NCBI RefSeq assembly: GCF_000026225.1
Contig: NC_011740.1
Location: 4,340,001 to 4,404,000 of the forward strand
Direction of reading: 5' to 3'
Origin: Escherichia fergusonii ATCC 35469
GTDB taxonomy: Bacteria > Pseudomonadota > Gammaproteobacteria > Enterobacterales > Enterobacteriaceae
DNA: 64,000 bases
In this document: in pieces, positions 16,354-26,670 of the stretch
Layout of the letters: the number at the start of each line of letters is the position of its first letter
Numbering within the stretch: position 1 is the first letter of the stretch
Program-made: the position numbers and the translations under genes
The notes under the pieces: model-generated
Told to the model about the DNA's origin: nothing
Database searches by the model: none
What the model saw: the letters and a program-made list of their open reading frames with translations, nothing else

Positions 16354-17208
16354 ATGTTGTCCAAACAAATCCCGCTTGGCATCTACGAAAAAGCGCTCCC
16401 CGCCGGGGAGTGCTGGCTGGAACGGCTGCAACTGGCAAAAACGTTAGGCTTCGATTTTGTCGAGATGTCGGTAGATGAAACGGACGATCGCCTCTCGCGC
16501 CTTGACTGGAGCCGCGAGCAGCGTCTGGCGCTGGTGAACGCGATTGTTGAAACCGGCGTGCGCGTACCATCCATGTGCCTTTCTGCTCATCGTCGTTTCC
16601 CGCTGGGCAGCGAAGATGACGCAGTACGGGCGCAGGGGCTGGAGATTATGCGCAAAGCTATCCAGTTCGCCCAGGATGTCGGTATTCGCGTGATCCAACT
16701 GGCGGGCTACGACGTTTACTATCAGGAAGCCAATAACGAAACGCGTCGTCGTTTCCGTGACGGCCTGAAAGAGAGCGTTGAGATGGCGAGCCGCGCGCAG
16801 GTGACGCTGGCAATGGAGATCATGGATTACCCGTTGATGAACTCCATCAGCAAGGCACTGGGTTACGCGCACTATCTCAACAACCCGTGGTTCCAGCTCT
16901 ACCCGGACATCGGCAACTTGTCGGCGTGGGACAACGACGTGCAGATGGAGTTGCAGGCCGGGATCGGGCATATCGTCGCGGTGCATGTGAAAGACACTAA
17001 ACCAGGCGTCTTCAAAAACGTGCCGTTTGGCGAGGGTGTGGTGGATTTCGAACGTTGCTTTGAAACGCTCAAACAGAGTGGCTATTGCGGGCCGTACCTG
17101 ATTGAGATGTGGAGCGAAACGGCGGAAGACCCGGCGGCAGAAGTGGCGAAAGCGCGTGATTGGGTGAAAGCGCGCATGGCCAAAGCCGGCATGGTGGAGG
17201 CGGCATAA
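16354..17208 (+). CDS. ulaE: UlaE, L-xylulose-5-phosphate 3-epimerase
   Basis: UlaE is a 284-residue TIM-barrel metalloenzyme of the AP-endonuclease-2/IolE superfamily that converts L-xylulose 5-phosphate to L-ribulose 5-phosphate. Metal and catalytic residues lie in LAMEIMDYP, YPDIGNLSAW, VHVKDTKPG and LIEMWSE. Nine bases separate it from ulaD, and its stop overlaps the ulaF start by one base (TAATG), which indicates translational coupling. Confidence 0.95.
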   Translation: MLSKQIPLGIYEKALPAGECWLERLQLAKTLGFDFVEMSVDETDDRLSRLDWSREQRLALVNAIVETGVRVPSMCLSAHRRFPLGSEDDAVRAQGLEIMRKAIQFAQDVGIRVIQLAGYDVYYQEANNETRRRFRDGLKESVEMASRAQVTLAMEIMDYPLMNSISKALGYAHYLNNPWFQLYPDIGNLSAWDNDVQMELQAGIGHIVAVHVKDTKPGVFKNVPFGEGVVDFERCFETLKQSGYCGPYLIEMWSETAEDPAAEVAKARDWVKARMAKAGMVEAA

Positions 17209-17894
17209 TGCAAAAGCTGAAACAGCAGGTATTTGAAGCCAACATGGATCTGCCGCGTTACGGGCTGGTGACCTTTACCTGGGGCAACGTCAGCGCCATT
17301 GACCGCGAACGCGGGCTGGTGGTGATCAAGCCCAGCGGCATTGCCTACGAAAGCATGAAAGCGAACGATATGGTGGTGGTTGATATGAGTGGCAAGGTGG
17401 TGGAAGGGGAGTATCGTCCGTCTTCCGACACCGCGACGCATCTTGAACTCTACCGCCGTTATCCGTCGCTTGGCGGCATTGTCCATACCCATTCCACGCA
17501 TGCCACCGCATGGGCGCAGGCGGGGCTGGCTATCCCGGCATTAGGCACCACGCACGCTGACTACTTCTTTGGCGATATCCCCTGTACGCGCGGGTTAAGC
17601 GAAGAAGAAGTGCAGGGGGAATACGAGCTAAACACTGGCAAAGTGATTATCGAAACGCTGGGTGACGCCGAGCCGCTGCATACGCCGGGAATTGTGGTGT
17701 ATCAGCACGGGCCATTCGCCTGGGGGAAAGATGCTCACGATGCGGTGCATAACGCGGTGGTGATGGAAGAAGTGGCAAAAATGGCGTGGATTGCCCGCGG
17801 CATTAACCCACAACTGAATCACATCGACAGCTATCTCATGAATAAACACTTCATGCGTAAGCACGGTCCTAACGCCTATTACGGGCAGAAGTAA
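17208..17894 (+). CDS. ulaF: UlaF, L-ribulose-5-phosphate 4-epimerase
   Basis: UlaF is the last enzyme of the pathway, converting L-ribulose 5-phosphate to D-xylulose 5-phosphate, which enters the pentose phosphate pathway. The 228-residue protein is a class II aldolase/AraD-type zinc enzyme with ligands in VHTHSTHA (His 93, His 95) and PLHTPG. The start overlaps the ulaE stop. A hairpin with 8-base arms follows. Confidence 0.96.
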   Translation: MQKLKQQVFEANMDLPRYGLVTFTWGNVSAIDRERGLVVIKPSGIAYESMKANDMVVVDMSGKVVEGEYRPSSDTATHLELYRRYPSLGGIVHTHSTHATAWAQAGLAIPALGTTHADYFFGDIPCTRGLSEEEVQGEYELNTGKVIIETLGDAEPLHTPGIVVYQHGPFAWGKDAHDAVHNAVVMEEVAKMAWIARGINPQLNHIDSYLMNKHFMRKHGPNAYYGQK

Positions 17895-17901
17895 AACACG
17901 C

Positions 17902-17956
17902 GCTGCGGAAATTTCCTTCTTCGGGAGATAACTGGTCTAAGTCCGCAGCCGTTTTT
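17902..17956 (+). terminator. Probable ula operon terminator
   Basis: GCTGCGGA (17902-17909) and TCCGCAGC (17942-17949) pair, and CCGTTTTT follows. The 32-base loop can form a small inner hairpin. The long loop makes this less certain than a textbook terminator. Confidence 0.55.
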
Positions 17957-17957
17957 C

Positions 17958-17982
17958 AAAAAAAGCCCCCTGAGAAGGGGGC
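17958..17982 (-). terminator. Rho-independent terminator of yjfY
   Basis: Read on the minus strand, GCCCCCT and AGGGGGC around a four-base loop are followed by a run of T residues. It lies about 40 bases beyond the yjfY stop. Confidence 0.85.
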
Positions 17983-18022
17983 AAAGCAAACTATGGCAAT
18001 GTTTCGTTGGTTATACCTGGTG

Positions 18023-18298
18023 CTAGCGATAAATATCCGCGCTGGCGTGCATGTTGCCGTTACTCCCCGGTTCCCGCATCAGAATCACGTGGTAGTACGT
18101 TGCGCCCTGCGCATTTGTCTCTTCATTTAATGCCTGACGCGCTTCGCTTTCAGTGGCGAAATTATGATTGATATAAATCACGCCTAAGCTTTGCACATCG
18201 TCCATATTTCTGGCCTGGTGGTTATTAATTTCAATGGCTGCCCATGTATTTGCACTTAGCAAAAGCACAGCCAGAAGGGCTAAAACACGGCTGAACAT
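18023..18298 (-). CDS. yjfY: YjfY, YhcN/DUF1471 periplasmic protein
   Basis: YjfY is a 91-residue secreted protein of the BhsA/YhcN (DUF1471) family. A signal peptide with the core LALLAVLLLSANTWA (about 6-20) is followed by the mature AIEINNHQARNMDDV and the family's terminal strand NMHASADIYR. No specific function is established; relatives affect stress response and biofilm. It is divergent from the rpsF operon and is the third DUF1471 gene in this window. Confidence 0.9.
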   Translation of the reverse strand: MFSRVLALLAVLLLSANTWAAIEINNHQARNMDDVQSLGVIYINHNFATESEARQALNEETNAQGATYYHVILMREPGSNGNMHASADIYR

Positions 18299-18498
18299 AG
18301 ATACCTCCTCGACGGCTGACTTTGTGTGCTCTCCTCTTGTGGTGATCTTCTGATTTAATTTTAATCAATGATAAAGAAGTGGATGGTGACCATTTCTGAT
18401 GCAGTTGTTCAAAAAAACACCATGATGAAGTGTGATGAACTTCAAATCAGCGTGTTAGTACGATTTGGTGAAAGATGAGATTTATTTGTCGGCTGGCC

Positions 18499-18527
18499 TT
18501 GAGTTTAGCGGGGTATGTCAGTACTAT
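18499..18527 (+). promoter_or_regulatory. Likely sigma-70 promoter of the rpsF operon
   Basis: TTGAGT (18499-18504) and TACTAT (18522-18527) are separated by 17 bases and lie about 100 bases upstream of rpsF. Both hexamers match the consensus at most positions. The rest of the 18299-18498 gap is A+T-rich yjfY upstream sequence with no other feature I can define. Confidence 0.6.
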
Positions 18528-18540
18528 AACGCGTCATTTT

Positions 18541-18600
18541 TCAGCCGACCTTTAACACGTTCCTTGCCTCCCCGGGATTCGGCTGACCCAGACAGGAGGC
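18541..18600 (+). promoter_or_regulatory. rpsF leader RNA structure (S6:S18 autoregulatory motif candidate)
   Basis: In the 5' leader, GCCTCC (18566-18571) can pair with GGAGGC (18595-18600), enclosing CCG-containing internal sequence. TCAGCCGA (18541-18548) can alternatively pair with TCGGCTGA (18579-18586), so the two helices compete. The S6:S18 complex is known to bind a leader motif in bacterial rpsF operons; the position and the GCCTCC/GGAGGC stem fit that role. Confidence 0.6.
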
Positions 18601-18607
18601 TGAATAA

Positions 18608-19021
<414 letters not shown>

Positions 19022-19027
19022 TTTCTG

Positions 19028-19574
<547 letters not shown>

Positions 19575-19603
19575 TCGGTCACGGTCCATTAATACGACTT
19601 TGA

Positions 19604-20065
<462 letters not shown>

Positions 20066-20085
20066 TTCGTTATTCAACGAGACGT

Positions 20086-20116
20086 AAAAACGCCGACCAG
20101 TGGTCGGCGTTTTGCT
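20086..20116. terminator. Bidirectional terminator between rplI and the TRAP operon
   Basis: CGCCGACCA and TGGTCGGCG form a perfect stem flanked by AAAA on the left and TTTT on the right, so it works on both strands. It ends the ribosomal operon on the plus strand and the dctP-type gene on the minus strand. Confidence 0.88.
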
Positions 20117-20176
20117 TTTATAGCGAGCACTTGCTGATATCGATAAGGGCCACAATAAGCAGCCCCATGAAGGTAA

Positions 20177-21148
20177 TTACTTAGCCGCCTGAATATCAGC
20201 CAGCATTGGGGCAAGGGCAGGGTTATCTTTAGCGAAGTTTGCGTACATCGGTTGTACTTTCTCGATAAACGGTGCTTTATCAACCGGGTAGACTTTTACG
20301 CCCATTTTATCCAGTTTTGCAAATTCTTGTTTCTCTTGCTCGCTCCATAACTCCTTCATGTAACTCATCGATTCTTTCGCTGCTTTTAATATAACTGCCT
20401 GATTTTCAGGGCTGAGTTTATCAAATGCAGCATTGCTCATCAGAACCACATCGGGAACCATGGTGTGCTCGTCAAGGCTAAAGGATTTTGCCACTTCACC
20501 GTGACGCATGGTGGTCAGCGCCATCACGCTGTTTTCTGCCATATCGACCACACCCTGCTGTAAGGCTGTATACAACTCGCCGTAATCCAGTGGCGTCGGG
20601 TTACCGCCCATGACTTTGATCATTTCAACTGCGCCAGGACTTGGCTGGACACGGACTTTCATGCCTTTCAGATCGTCTGGTTTCAGTACTGGTTTATTGC
20701 CGTAGAAACTGCGGGCGCCTCCATCATAAAAAGTCAGCCCGAAATAACCTTTGCTTTTCGTTGAGTCGAGGATTTTTCTCCCGATATCGCCCTGCATGAC
20801 CTGATAATAATGATCACGATCGCGGAACAAATAAGGCAGGCTAAATAATTTATAGGAATTTTCAAATGCTTCCATTTCTGCCGCATTGGTTTTTACCAGT
20901 GGAATAGCGCCAGAACGAATCAGCTCCATTGTTTCTCGTTGAGTACCCAATGTTCCATTTGGATAAATACGAATAGTAATATCACCGTTAGAGTACTCTT
21001 TGCTCTTTTTCGCAAAGAACTCCATCGCTTTATGAACAGGATGAGACTTATCCTGATTATGACTCAGTTTTAATGTCACTGCCCAGGACTGGCTTGCGGA
21101 TAACATAAGAACAGCACCGATAATGCCAGCGGATACTTTTATTTTCAT
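20177..21148 (-). CDS. TRAP transporter solute-binding protein (DctP family)
   Basis: This 323-residue periplasmic binding protein has a signal peptide ending SQSWA-VTLKL (about residues 1-23) and DctP-family features: VHKAMEFFAKKSKEYSNGDITI, the conserved arginine region MKVRVQPSPGAVEMIKVMGGNPTPLDYGELYTALQQGVVDMAEN, and a helical C-terminus. The conserved arginine in KVRVQ normally clamps a substrate carboxylate, so the ligand is probably a carboxylic acid. It is the last gene of a minus-strand operon, 52 bases after the large permease. The exact ligand cannot be read. Confidence 0.93.
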   Translation of the reverse strand: MKIKVSAGIIGAVLMLSASQSWAVTLKLSHNQDKSHPVHKAMEFFAKKSKEYSNGDITIRIYPNGTLGTQRETMELIRSGAIPLVKTNAAEMEAFENSYKLFSLPYLFRDRDHYYQVMQGDIGRKILDSTKSKGYFGLTFYDGGARSFYGNKPVLKPDDLKGMKVRVQPSPGAVEMIKVMGGNPTPLDYGELYTALQQGVVDMAENSVMALTTMRHGEVAKSFSLDEHTMVPDVVLMSNAAFDKLSPENQAVILKAAKESMSYMKELWSEQEKQEFAKLDKMGVKVYPVDKAPFIEKVQPMYANFAKDNPALAPMLADIQAAK

Positions 21149-21200
21149 AGATGTTCCTTTTCTAATAAATATGGCGGCAGGTGCCGCCAGTGAATGCGCA

Positions 21201-22502
21201 TCAGTAGCCCAGTGCTCTTGGCAATGCCATACTGATTTGCGGAATATAGGTCACCATTGCCAGCACCAATACCATCACGGCATAGAATGGCAGCATAGGT
21301 TTGATAATTTTATTAATCGGTAATTTAGATACACTACAACCGACAAATAACACACTGCCTACAGGCGGAGTACAAATACCGATACACATGTTCAGTACCA
21401 TGACAATACCAAAGTGAATCGGGTCCATGCCCAGTTCGGTGACAACCGGTAAAAATATCGGCGTAAAAATCAGTACCGCCGGTGTCATATCCATAAAAGT
21501 GCCGATAATCAACAGGATAATATTGATAATAAGCAGGATTATTATTGGGTTGTCAGAAATAGTGTTAAGCAAATCGAGAATCAGGAAGGGAACGTCAGCG
21601 TTTGACATTGCCCATGACATACCCATCGAAGAACCAATTAACAACAAGACAATTGCAGTGGTAATAACGGATTCCAGAAATATTTTAGGTAAATCTTTAA
21701 CTGAGATTTCACGATAAAGAACCAGTGCAAGGAAAAGGGTATAAATTACTGCAATTGCGGAGGCCTCTGTCGGGGTAAAAATACCACTTAATACACCCCC
21801 CATAATTAAAATAATCAGGAAAATACTGGGGATAGCCATCCATATCGCAACGCCAGCCTGGCGTAAAGTCGGGCGTTCTGGCTTTGGATAACCCCGGCGT
21901 ACCGCGATAATACCGGCTATTACCATCAGTGCCAGACCCAGCAAAATTCCCGGAACATAACCCGCCAGGAACAGTGCGGCAATAGAAGTACCACCACTGA
22001 CCAGTGAATAGACGATTAACGTATTACTTGGGGGAATAAGCAAACCCGTCGGAGCAGAGGCAACGTTAACTGCTGTGCTGAACGCGGGATCGTAGCCCTC
22101 TTTCACTTGTTGTGGATGCATTACACCGCCCATCGCTGCGGCAGATGCCACTGCTGAACCAGAAATTGCCCCGAACAGCATATTGGCGAGAATATTACAG
22201 TGGGCAAGTGAGCCTGGCAGACGACCACCGAGAATACGGGCAAAGTTGATTAATCGTCGCGCTATTCCTCCATGATTCATAATGTTGCCAGACAAGATAA
22301 AAAATGGGATTGCCAACAACGTAAAACTATCTAACCCGGAGGCTAACTTTTGGGAAACCACACTCAATGCTGAGTTGAAATCGAGTTGTGTGGAAATTGA
22401 TGCCAGTGTCGATAAACCAATGGCATAAACAATAGGTACACCTAATGCCAACATAAAAAAGAAGGCACCAAATAACACAATAATCGGTAACCAGTAATCC
22501 AT
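21201..22502 (-). CDS. TRAP transporter large permease (DctM family)
   Basis: This 433-residue membrane protein with about 12 hydrophobic segments is the ion-coupled translocation subunit of a TRAP transporter. It shows DctM signatures such as LALGVPIVYAIGLS, FTLLAIPFFILSGNIMNHGGIARR, IPPSNTLIVYS, GIFTPTEASAIAV and FGIVMVLNMCIGICTPPVGSVLF. It works with the DctQ-type subunit upstream and the binding protein downstream. Confidence 0.94.
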   Translation of the reverse strand: MDYWLPIIVLFGAFFFMLALGVPIVYAIGLSTLASISTQLDFNSALSVVSQKLASGLDSFTLLAIPFFILSGNIMNHGGIARRLINFARILGGRLPGSLAHCNILANMLFGAISGSAVASAAAMGGVMHPQQVKEGYDPAFSTAVNVASAPTGLLIPPSNTLIVYSLVSGGTSIAALFLAGYVPGILLGLALMVIAGIIAVRRGYPKPERPTLRQAGVAIWMAIPSIFLIILIMGGVLSGIFTPTEASAIAVIYTLFLALVLYREISVKDLPKIFLESVITTAIVLLLIGSSMGMSWAMSNADVPFLILDLLNTISDNPIIILLIINIILLIIGTFMDMTPAVLIFTPIFLPVVTELGMDPIHFGIVMVLNMCIGICTPPVGSVLFVGCSVSKLPINKIIKPMLPFYAVMVLVLAMVTYIPQISMALPRALGY

Positions 22503-22544
22503 AATTTCTCCATTCCTACTATGGTTGGTTGTTGTTTGTTATCT

Positions 22545-23021
22545 TTAGAGTGGTTGTTTAAGTTCGGTTAAAACCATATCTATGGTGTATATAATAATAA
22601 GTAAACCACTAATCGGGATGCTCATATAGATATATCCCATCTGCCAGCCTAAAGCGGGCGAGGTTTGACCTGAATCGAATGTGTCCATCGTTAATAGCCC
22701 ACCACCATATACCATAATGATGGTAGCGAAGATAATAACGATAACCTGAATACACAAAAATAAATGACGCCGGGCTTTTCCTTTCAGCATCATAGGAAGC
22801 AGATCAATCGCCAGATGCCGGTTCTGCCCCGCGGTATAGGCACCACCAAAAAGGCCAAGGCAAATAAAAAGCAAACGACTGAGTTCATCCGTAAATATGC
22901 TGGGGCTTTTAAATATAAATCGTGCTACCACCTGCCATGTCACACATGTCACAATGATCGCCAAAATAGTAATATTCAATGTTGCAAGCAGAGCATTAAT
23001 AGATCTAATTATATTTCGCAT
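22545..23021 (-). CDS. TRAP transporter small permease (DctQ family)
   Basis: This small permease of about 158 residues has four hydrophobic helices and the DctQ pattern (TWQVVARFIFKSPSIFTDELSRLLFICLGLFGGAYTAGQNRHLAIDLL). I start it at MRNIIRS (23021), with AAAGG upstream; an in-frame ATG at 23045 would overlap the flavoprotein stop. It pairs with the DctM subunit 42 bases downstream. Confidence 0.9.
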   Translation of the reverse strand: MRNIIRSINALLATLNITILAIIVTCVTWQVVARFIFKSPSIFTDELSRLLFICLGLFGGAYTAGQNRHLAIDLLPMMLKGKARRHLFLCIQVIVIIFATIIMVYGGGLLTMDTFDSGQTSPALGWQMGYIYMSIPISGLLIIIYTIDMVLTELKQPL

Positions 23022-23041
23022 AGTGATTAACCTTTGCAATA

Positions 23042-25123
23042 TCATTCATCCTGTGGCTGGTAAATTGTCCCATTAAGAAAACCAGGCCAGTTTTTTTCAA
23101 ACCAAATGCCGCGGATAATGGGAAACTCACGAACAGGTGCTTTTCTGACGTGAAAGATACCATTGCAATAATGAATAAGTAGTTTATCTTTTTTATCCTC
23201 AGTACGCTCTGAACGAAAGCGCCAGGCATCACAAAAACCATTTCGTGTTTGCGGAATAGAATTTCCATCACTGTCGAGAATAATACGTGCTCCCCGGCTA
23301 CCACCACCTGCGTCAATATAATGCGTCAATTGCGTTAATACGGCGGTAGACGTCAGTGCCATATGCCGCCACATAAACAGCTCGGCAACTTCGCCCACAT
23401 GTTTGATTGCCAATCCATGCCGTTGGACAAATTCACTCAATAGCAGGGCATCACGAGTGGCACGTCGAACTTTATCGGCATGGCAAATAAATCCCGCATA
23501 GTCAGACATTCGTGCCTGAATTTTTTCTCTCACAATCGACAACGGCATCCCGGTCCCGTTATCGTGCGCCTGAGTAATGATCTCTCTTATAGAAGCCAGT
23601 GCCGGAGCTACCAGCTGTGCTATATCTCCATCAATATTACGTTTTTGCGTGCAACCAATAAAACGTGCCAGACGAACAGCAAAAACCTGCCCGGCATTCA
23701 ATGCCGCACCACCAGGGCGAGTGACGCCGTGTGTGCCAGCAACTTCCCCCACGGCGAAACAGCCGGGCAGGGAGGTTTGCCCCCAGATATCCACTTCAAT
23801 GCCGCCATTCATATGCTGATTATTCATGGCAAACTGCAATGGCTGCGTGGTGAGATCGTAACCGTGCATCTTATACAGCGAGATAGACAGCGGATTCATT
23901 CGTTGCAGTCGTTCGATGGGCGATGGTGCCAGAGCGTCGTTATTTTCCAGATACGCGCGAACGTCGTCGTCCAGTCGATCTAATGAGAACGGCATGTCAC
24001 CCGGCACAGGTTCAGGATTGCGATTGAAATCCATAAATACCTGACGCCCTGATTGCTGCTCTTGCGCTACTGCCATATCTAACAAGCTGGAGCCAAAATC
24101 CATCACTCGTGTGGCGTGAAACGGCCACTGATAGCCTTTACGGAAGATGTTTGAAGCCAGCTCCTGGGTGGTGCGATAGTAATCTGCGAGGAAGTTATAC
24201 TCGTTGCCCCCGGCATCCACGGAATAGATATATGGGATCACCTGTACATAGGTGCCGGACAAATTCCACGGAAACGTGCTGCGCGGCGTGCCTATACCAA
24301 ACTGGCTTTCGGTCAGATTGGTTAGCGTCAGACCTTCTTCCAGCGCCAGCCCCAGCGAGCCGAAGCATTTATGTGGGTACACACTGTCTCGATAAAGCTC
24401 GCCAGGCCCTCCTGTTGCCAGCACCACATTGGGCGCAGTCACAATTGCCAGCCCCCATGGGTTATGGGCGCGATGACCGGTCGCGAGGATTGCCCCCGCC
24501 ACGCAGTCTTCGCCGTTTTCGTCACGCTGATGCAGCAGTTTAATCACTGTTGCACTGGTCAACACTGGAATGGCGAGGCGCTGCACTTCTTCCAACAGCA
24601 CTTTCACCATTAACCTTGAGGTACGCGGCCCACACGAGGTTGCACGCCCGGCTTCGTCATGGTCGGTTTGATAACGAAGAATCGCGCCATAGCGATCTTC
24701 CGGTAATTCCAGACCAAGATATTGCAACCCGCCAAGAGTGTGCAGAGAACCTACCGCTTCGACATAAGCGGTGTCGTGATCCATCGCCCCACCGCTCGCC
24801 AGTGCCTCTGCCAGTTTGGTGAAGTTGTCGCCATTGCCCGCGGTAGCGGCGGTAAACAGTGTCTGTTTATCGGAACCAGAACATGCCGACGTCCCCATAT
24901 ATAACCCGACAGTGGCGATCAACACATTTTGCTGGCGGCGTTTAAGTTCCACAGCTGCACGCAGCCCGGCTGCACCACTGCCGACTACCAGGGCATCTGT
25001 TTGCCAGAGTGGGTAATCAACACCGTCTACCGTGACAACCCATGCGGGTTCTGCCTGTGCAAAACCCTTCGGGAAAGTGACGTGCGTCAGCGCATCAAGG
25101 ATGGTGTCATCAAGCTGACTCAT
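23042..25123 (-). CDS. FAD-binding oxidoreductase of the fumarate reductase/SDH flavoprotein superfamily
   Basis: This 693-residue protein has a dinucleotide-binding motif LVVGSGAAGLRAAVELKRR at about 46-64 and a C-terminal FAD-binding element (GCFAVGEVAGTHGVTRPGGAALNAGQVFAVR), which place it in the FrdA/SdhA/aspartate oxidase superfamily. It has no signal peptide, no Fe-S or cytochrome partner here, and no fumarate-reductase-style HPT motif; the equivalent region reads LTNLTESQFGIGTPRS. It therefore probably reduces or oxidises something other than fumarate. The start overlaps the CoA-transferase stop by four bases (ATGA), so the two are co-translated. Confidence 0.88.
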   Translation of the reverse strand: MSQLDDTILDALTHVTFPKGFAQAEPAWVVTVDGVDYPLWQTDALVVGSGAAGLRAAVELKRRQQNVLIATVGLYMGTSACSGSDKQTLFTAATAGNGDNFTKLAEALASGGAMDHDTAYVEAVGSLHTLGGLQYLGLELPEDRYGAILRYQTDHDEAGRATSCGPRTSRLMVKVLLEEVQRLAIPVLTSATVIKLLHQRDENGEDCVAGAILATGHRAHNPWGLAIVTAPNVVLATGGPGELYRDSVYPHKCFGSLGLALEEGLTLTNLTESQFGIGTPRSTFPWNLSGTYVQVIPYIYSVDAGGNEYNFLADYYRTTQELASNIFRKGYQWPFHATRVMDFGSSLLDMAVAQEQQSGRQVFMDFNRNPEPVPGDMPFSLDRLDDDVRAYLENNDALAPSPIERLQRMNPLSISLYKMHGYDLTTQPLQFAMNNQHMNGGIEVDIWGQTSLPGCFAVGEVAGTHGVTRPGGAALNAGQVFAVRLARFIGCTQKRNIDGDIAQLVAPALASIREIITQAHDNGTGMPLSIVREKIQARMSDYAGFICHADKVRRATRDALLLSEFVQRHGLAIKHVGEVAELFMWRHMALTSTAVLTQLTHYIDAGGGSRGARIILDSDGNSIPQTRNGFCDAWRFRSERTEDKKDKLLIHYCNGIFHVRKAPVREFPIIRGIWFEKNWPGFLNGTIYQPQDE

Positions 25124-26661
25124 GCATCCTCCATCGGCGTAAACAGGCTACTTTCCATCAGGCGTGGCTGATTGATAATTGGACGGAAAGCCATATATGG
25201 CAGAATGTCGCGCTCAATCTCCACACCTGGTGCGATTTCAATTAATTCAACGCCTTCTGCCGTTAACTGGAATACTGCACGTTCAGTGATATACAACACT
25301 TCCTGACCGCTTTGCTGTGCGTAGGCGGCGCTAAAAGTGATTTTTTCCACCTGGGTAACCAGTTTAGGGATTTGACCTGACTGGGCGATATGCAAGCCAT
25401 CTGGTGTTACATCAATCTTGCTACCTTTGGCGTCGAACGTGCCACAGAACACCACTTTACGGGCGTTTTGCGCAATTTCGAGAAATCCGCCGGGGCCAAT
25501 GAGATTGCCATTGAGATGGGAGACGTTGACGTTACCGTACTCATCCATCTCACCCATACCGAGGAAAGTAATGTCGATGCCGCCGCCGCTGTAGAACTCG
25601 AACTGATCGAGTGACGGAATAATGGCATCGGCGTTGCGGGCGCAGCCGAACAGAGCATCATCCAGCATCATGCCGTTATGTACGCCCTGTTCTACGCTCA
25701 GCCATAAACTTTGATAAGGCACGCCTTCGCGCAGCGCTACTCCTGGAATACCGCCCGGAATACCAAAGCCAAAGTTGGTTGAAGCGCCAGCCACCAGTTC
25801 GCGTGCTGCCCGACGGGCAATCAGGCGGCGCACCGGATGACTAACCAGTTCAATTGCGTCGTTAGAACTTAGACGGCGATGCTGACCGCTAATGGTCAGA
25901 TCGTAACCGCCAAGATAGGTTTGTGGTTGTTCGCGGTGTTCAACGATGCCATCAACCAGAATGCCCGGTAATTTGACCCGGCGTGGTTCAATGGCACCAG
26001 CTTCCAGCACATCGCGCACCTGTACGAACACTTTGCCGCCGCTGTTGTGTGCTGCCAGCGCCATGGAATAGCTATCCATATCAATCGCCTCTTCTTCAAG
26101 GCTGACGTTGCCTCGAGGATCGGCATAAGTGCCACGCAAAATCGCGTAATCCACTTTGAAAGGGCGATAACGAAGTTTGGTTTCACCGTCGATTTTAATC
26201 AGTTCTACCAGATCCTCAGTGGTGCTGGCGTTCGACTTACCGCCGCCGTTGCGCGGATCAACAAACGATCCCAGCCCAACGTGGGTAAAAAGCCCTGGAC
26301 GTCCGGCACCGATCTCCCGCAGCAGTGCCTGAATTACGCCACCAGGGAAGCAGTAGGCTTCAATAGCATTGTTTTTCACCAGATCCTGCATCTTGGGCGA
26401 CCAGGTAAAATGTCCGGCAATGATGCGTTTGAGCATATCTGCATGAGCGAAGCGGTTAGTGCCTTTGCAGTCGCGATCGCCAATGCCCAGCGAGTGGATT
26501 AATGTCAGATCGCGCGGGTGTCCGGTTTGCAGGAAACGCGCTTCAATAGCAGCCAGAATATGGTCCGCTTCCACCATGCCGCCGCCATTACCGCTAATGG
26601 CAATGGTTGCGCCATCCTGAATTTGCGCCGCCAGTGTCTCGGCGGTTGTTATCTTACGCAT
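25120..26661 (-). CDS. Class I CoA-transferase (YdiF/acetate CoA-transferase-like)
   Basis: This 513-residue single-chain enzyme fuses the alpha and beta CoA-transferase domains. The first carries the nucleotide-binding pattern DGATIAISGNGGG, and the second has VAGASTNFGFGIPGGIP followed by SVEQGVHNG, where Glu 324 is the probable catalytic glutamate. Relatives move CoA between acetyl-CoA and short-chain or keto acids, so it would activate the acid imported by the TRAP system. It lies between the hydratase (nine-base gap) and the flavoprotein (overlap). The exact acid is unknown. Confidence 0.92.
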   Translation of the reverse strand: MRKITTAETLAAQIQDGATIAISGNGGGMVEADHILAAIEARFLQTGHPRDLTLIHSLGIGDRDCKGTNRFAHADMLKRIIAGHFTWSPKMQDLVKNNAIEAYCFPGGVIQALLREIGAGRPGLFTHVGLGSFVDPRNGGGKSNASTTEDLVELIKIDGETKLRYRPFKVDYAILRGTYADPRGNVSLEEEAIDMDSYSMALAAHNSGGKVFVQVRDVLEAGAIEPRRVKLPGILVDGIVEHREQPQTYLGGYDLTISGQHRRLSSNDAIELVSHPVRRLIARRAARELVAGASTNFGFGIPGGIPGVALREGVPYQSLWLSVEQGVHNGMMLDDALFGCARNADAIIPSLDQFEFYSGGGIDITFLGMGEMDEYGNVNVSHLNGNLIGPGGFLEIAQNARKVVFCGTFDAKGSKIDVTPDGLHIAQSGQIPKLVTQVEKITFSAAYAQQSGQEVLYITERAVFQLTAEGVELIEIAPGVEIERDILPYMAFRPIINQPRLMESSLFTPMEDA

Positions 26662-26670
26662 ACAATTTCC

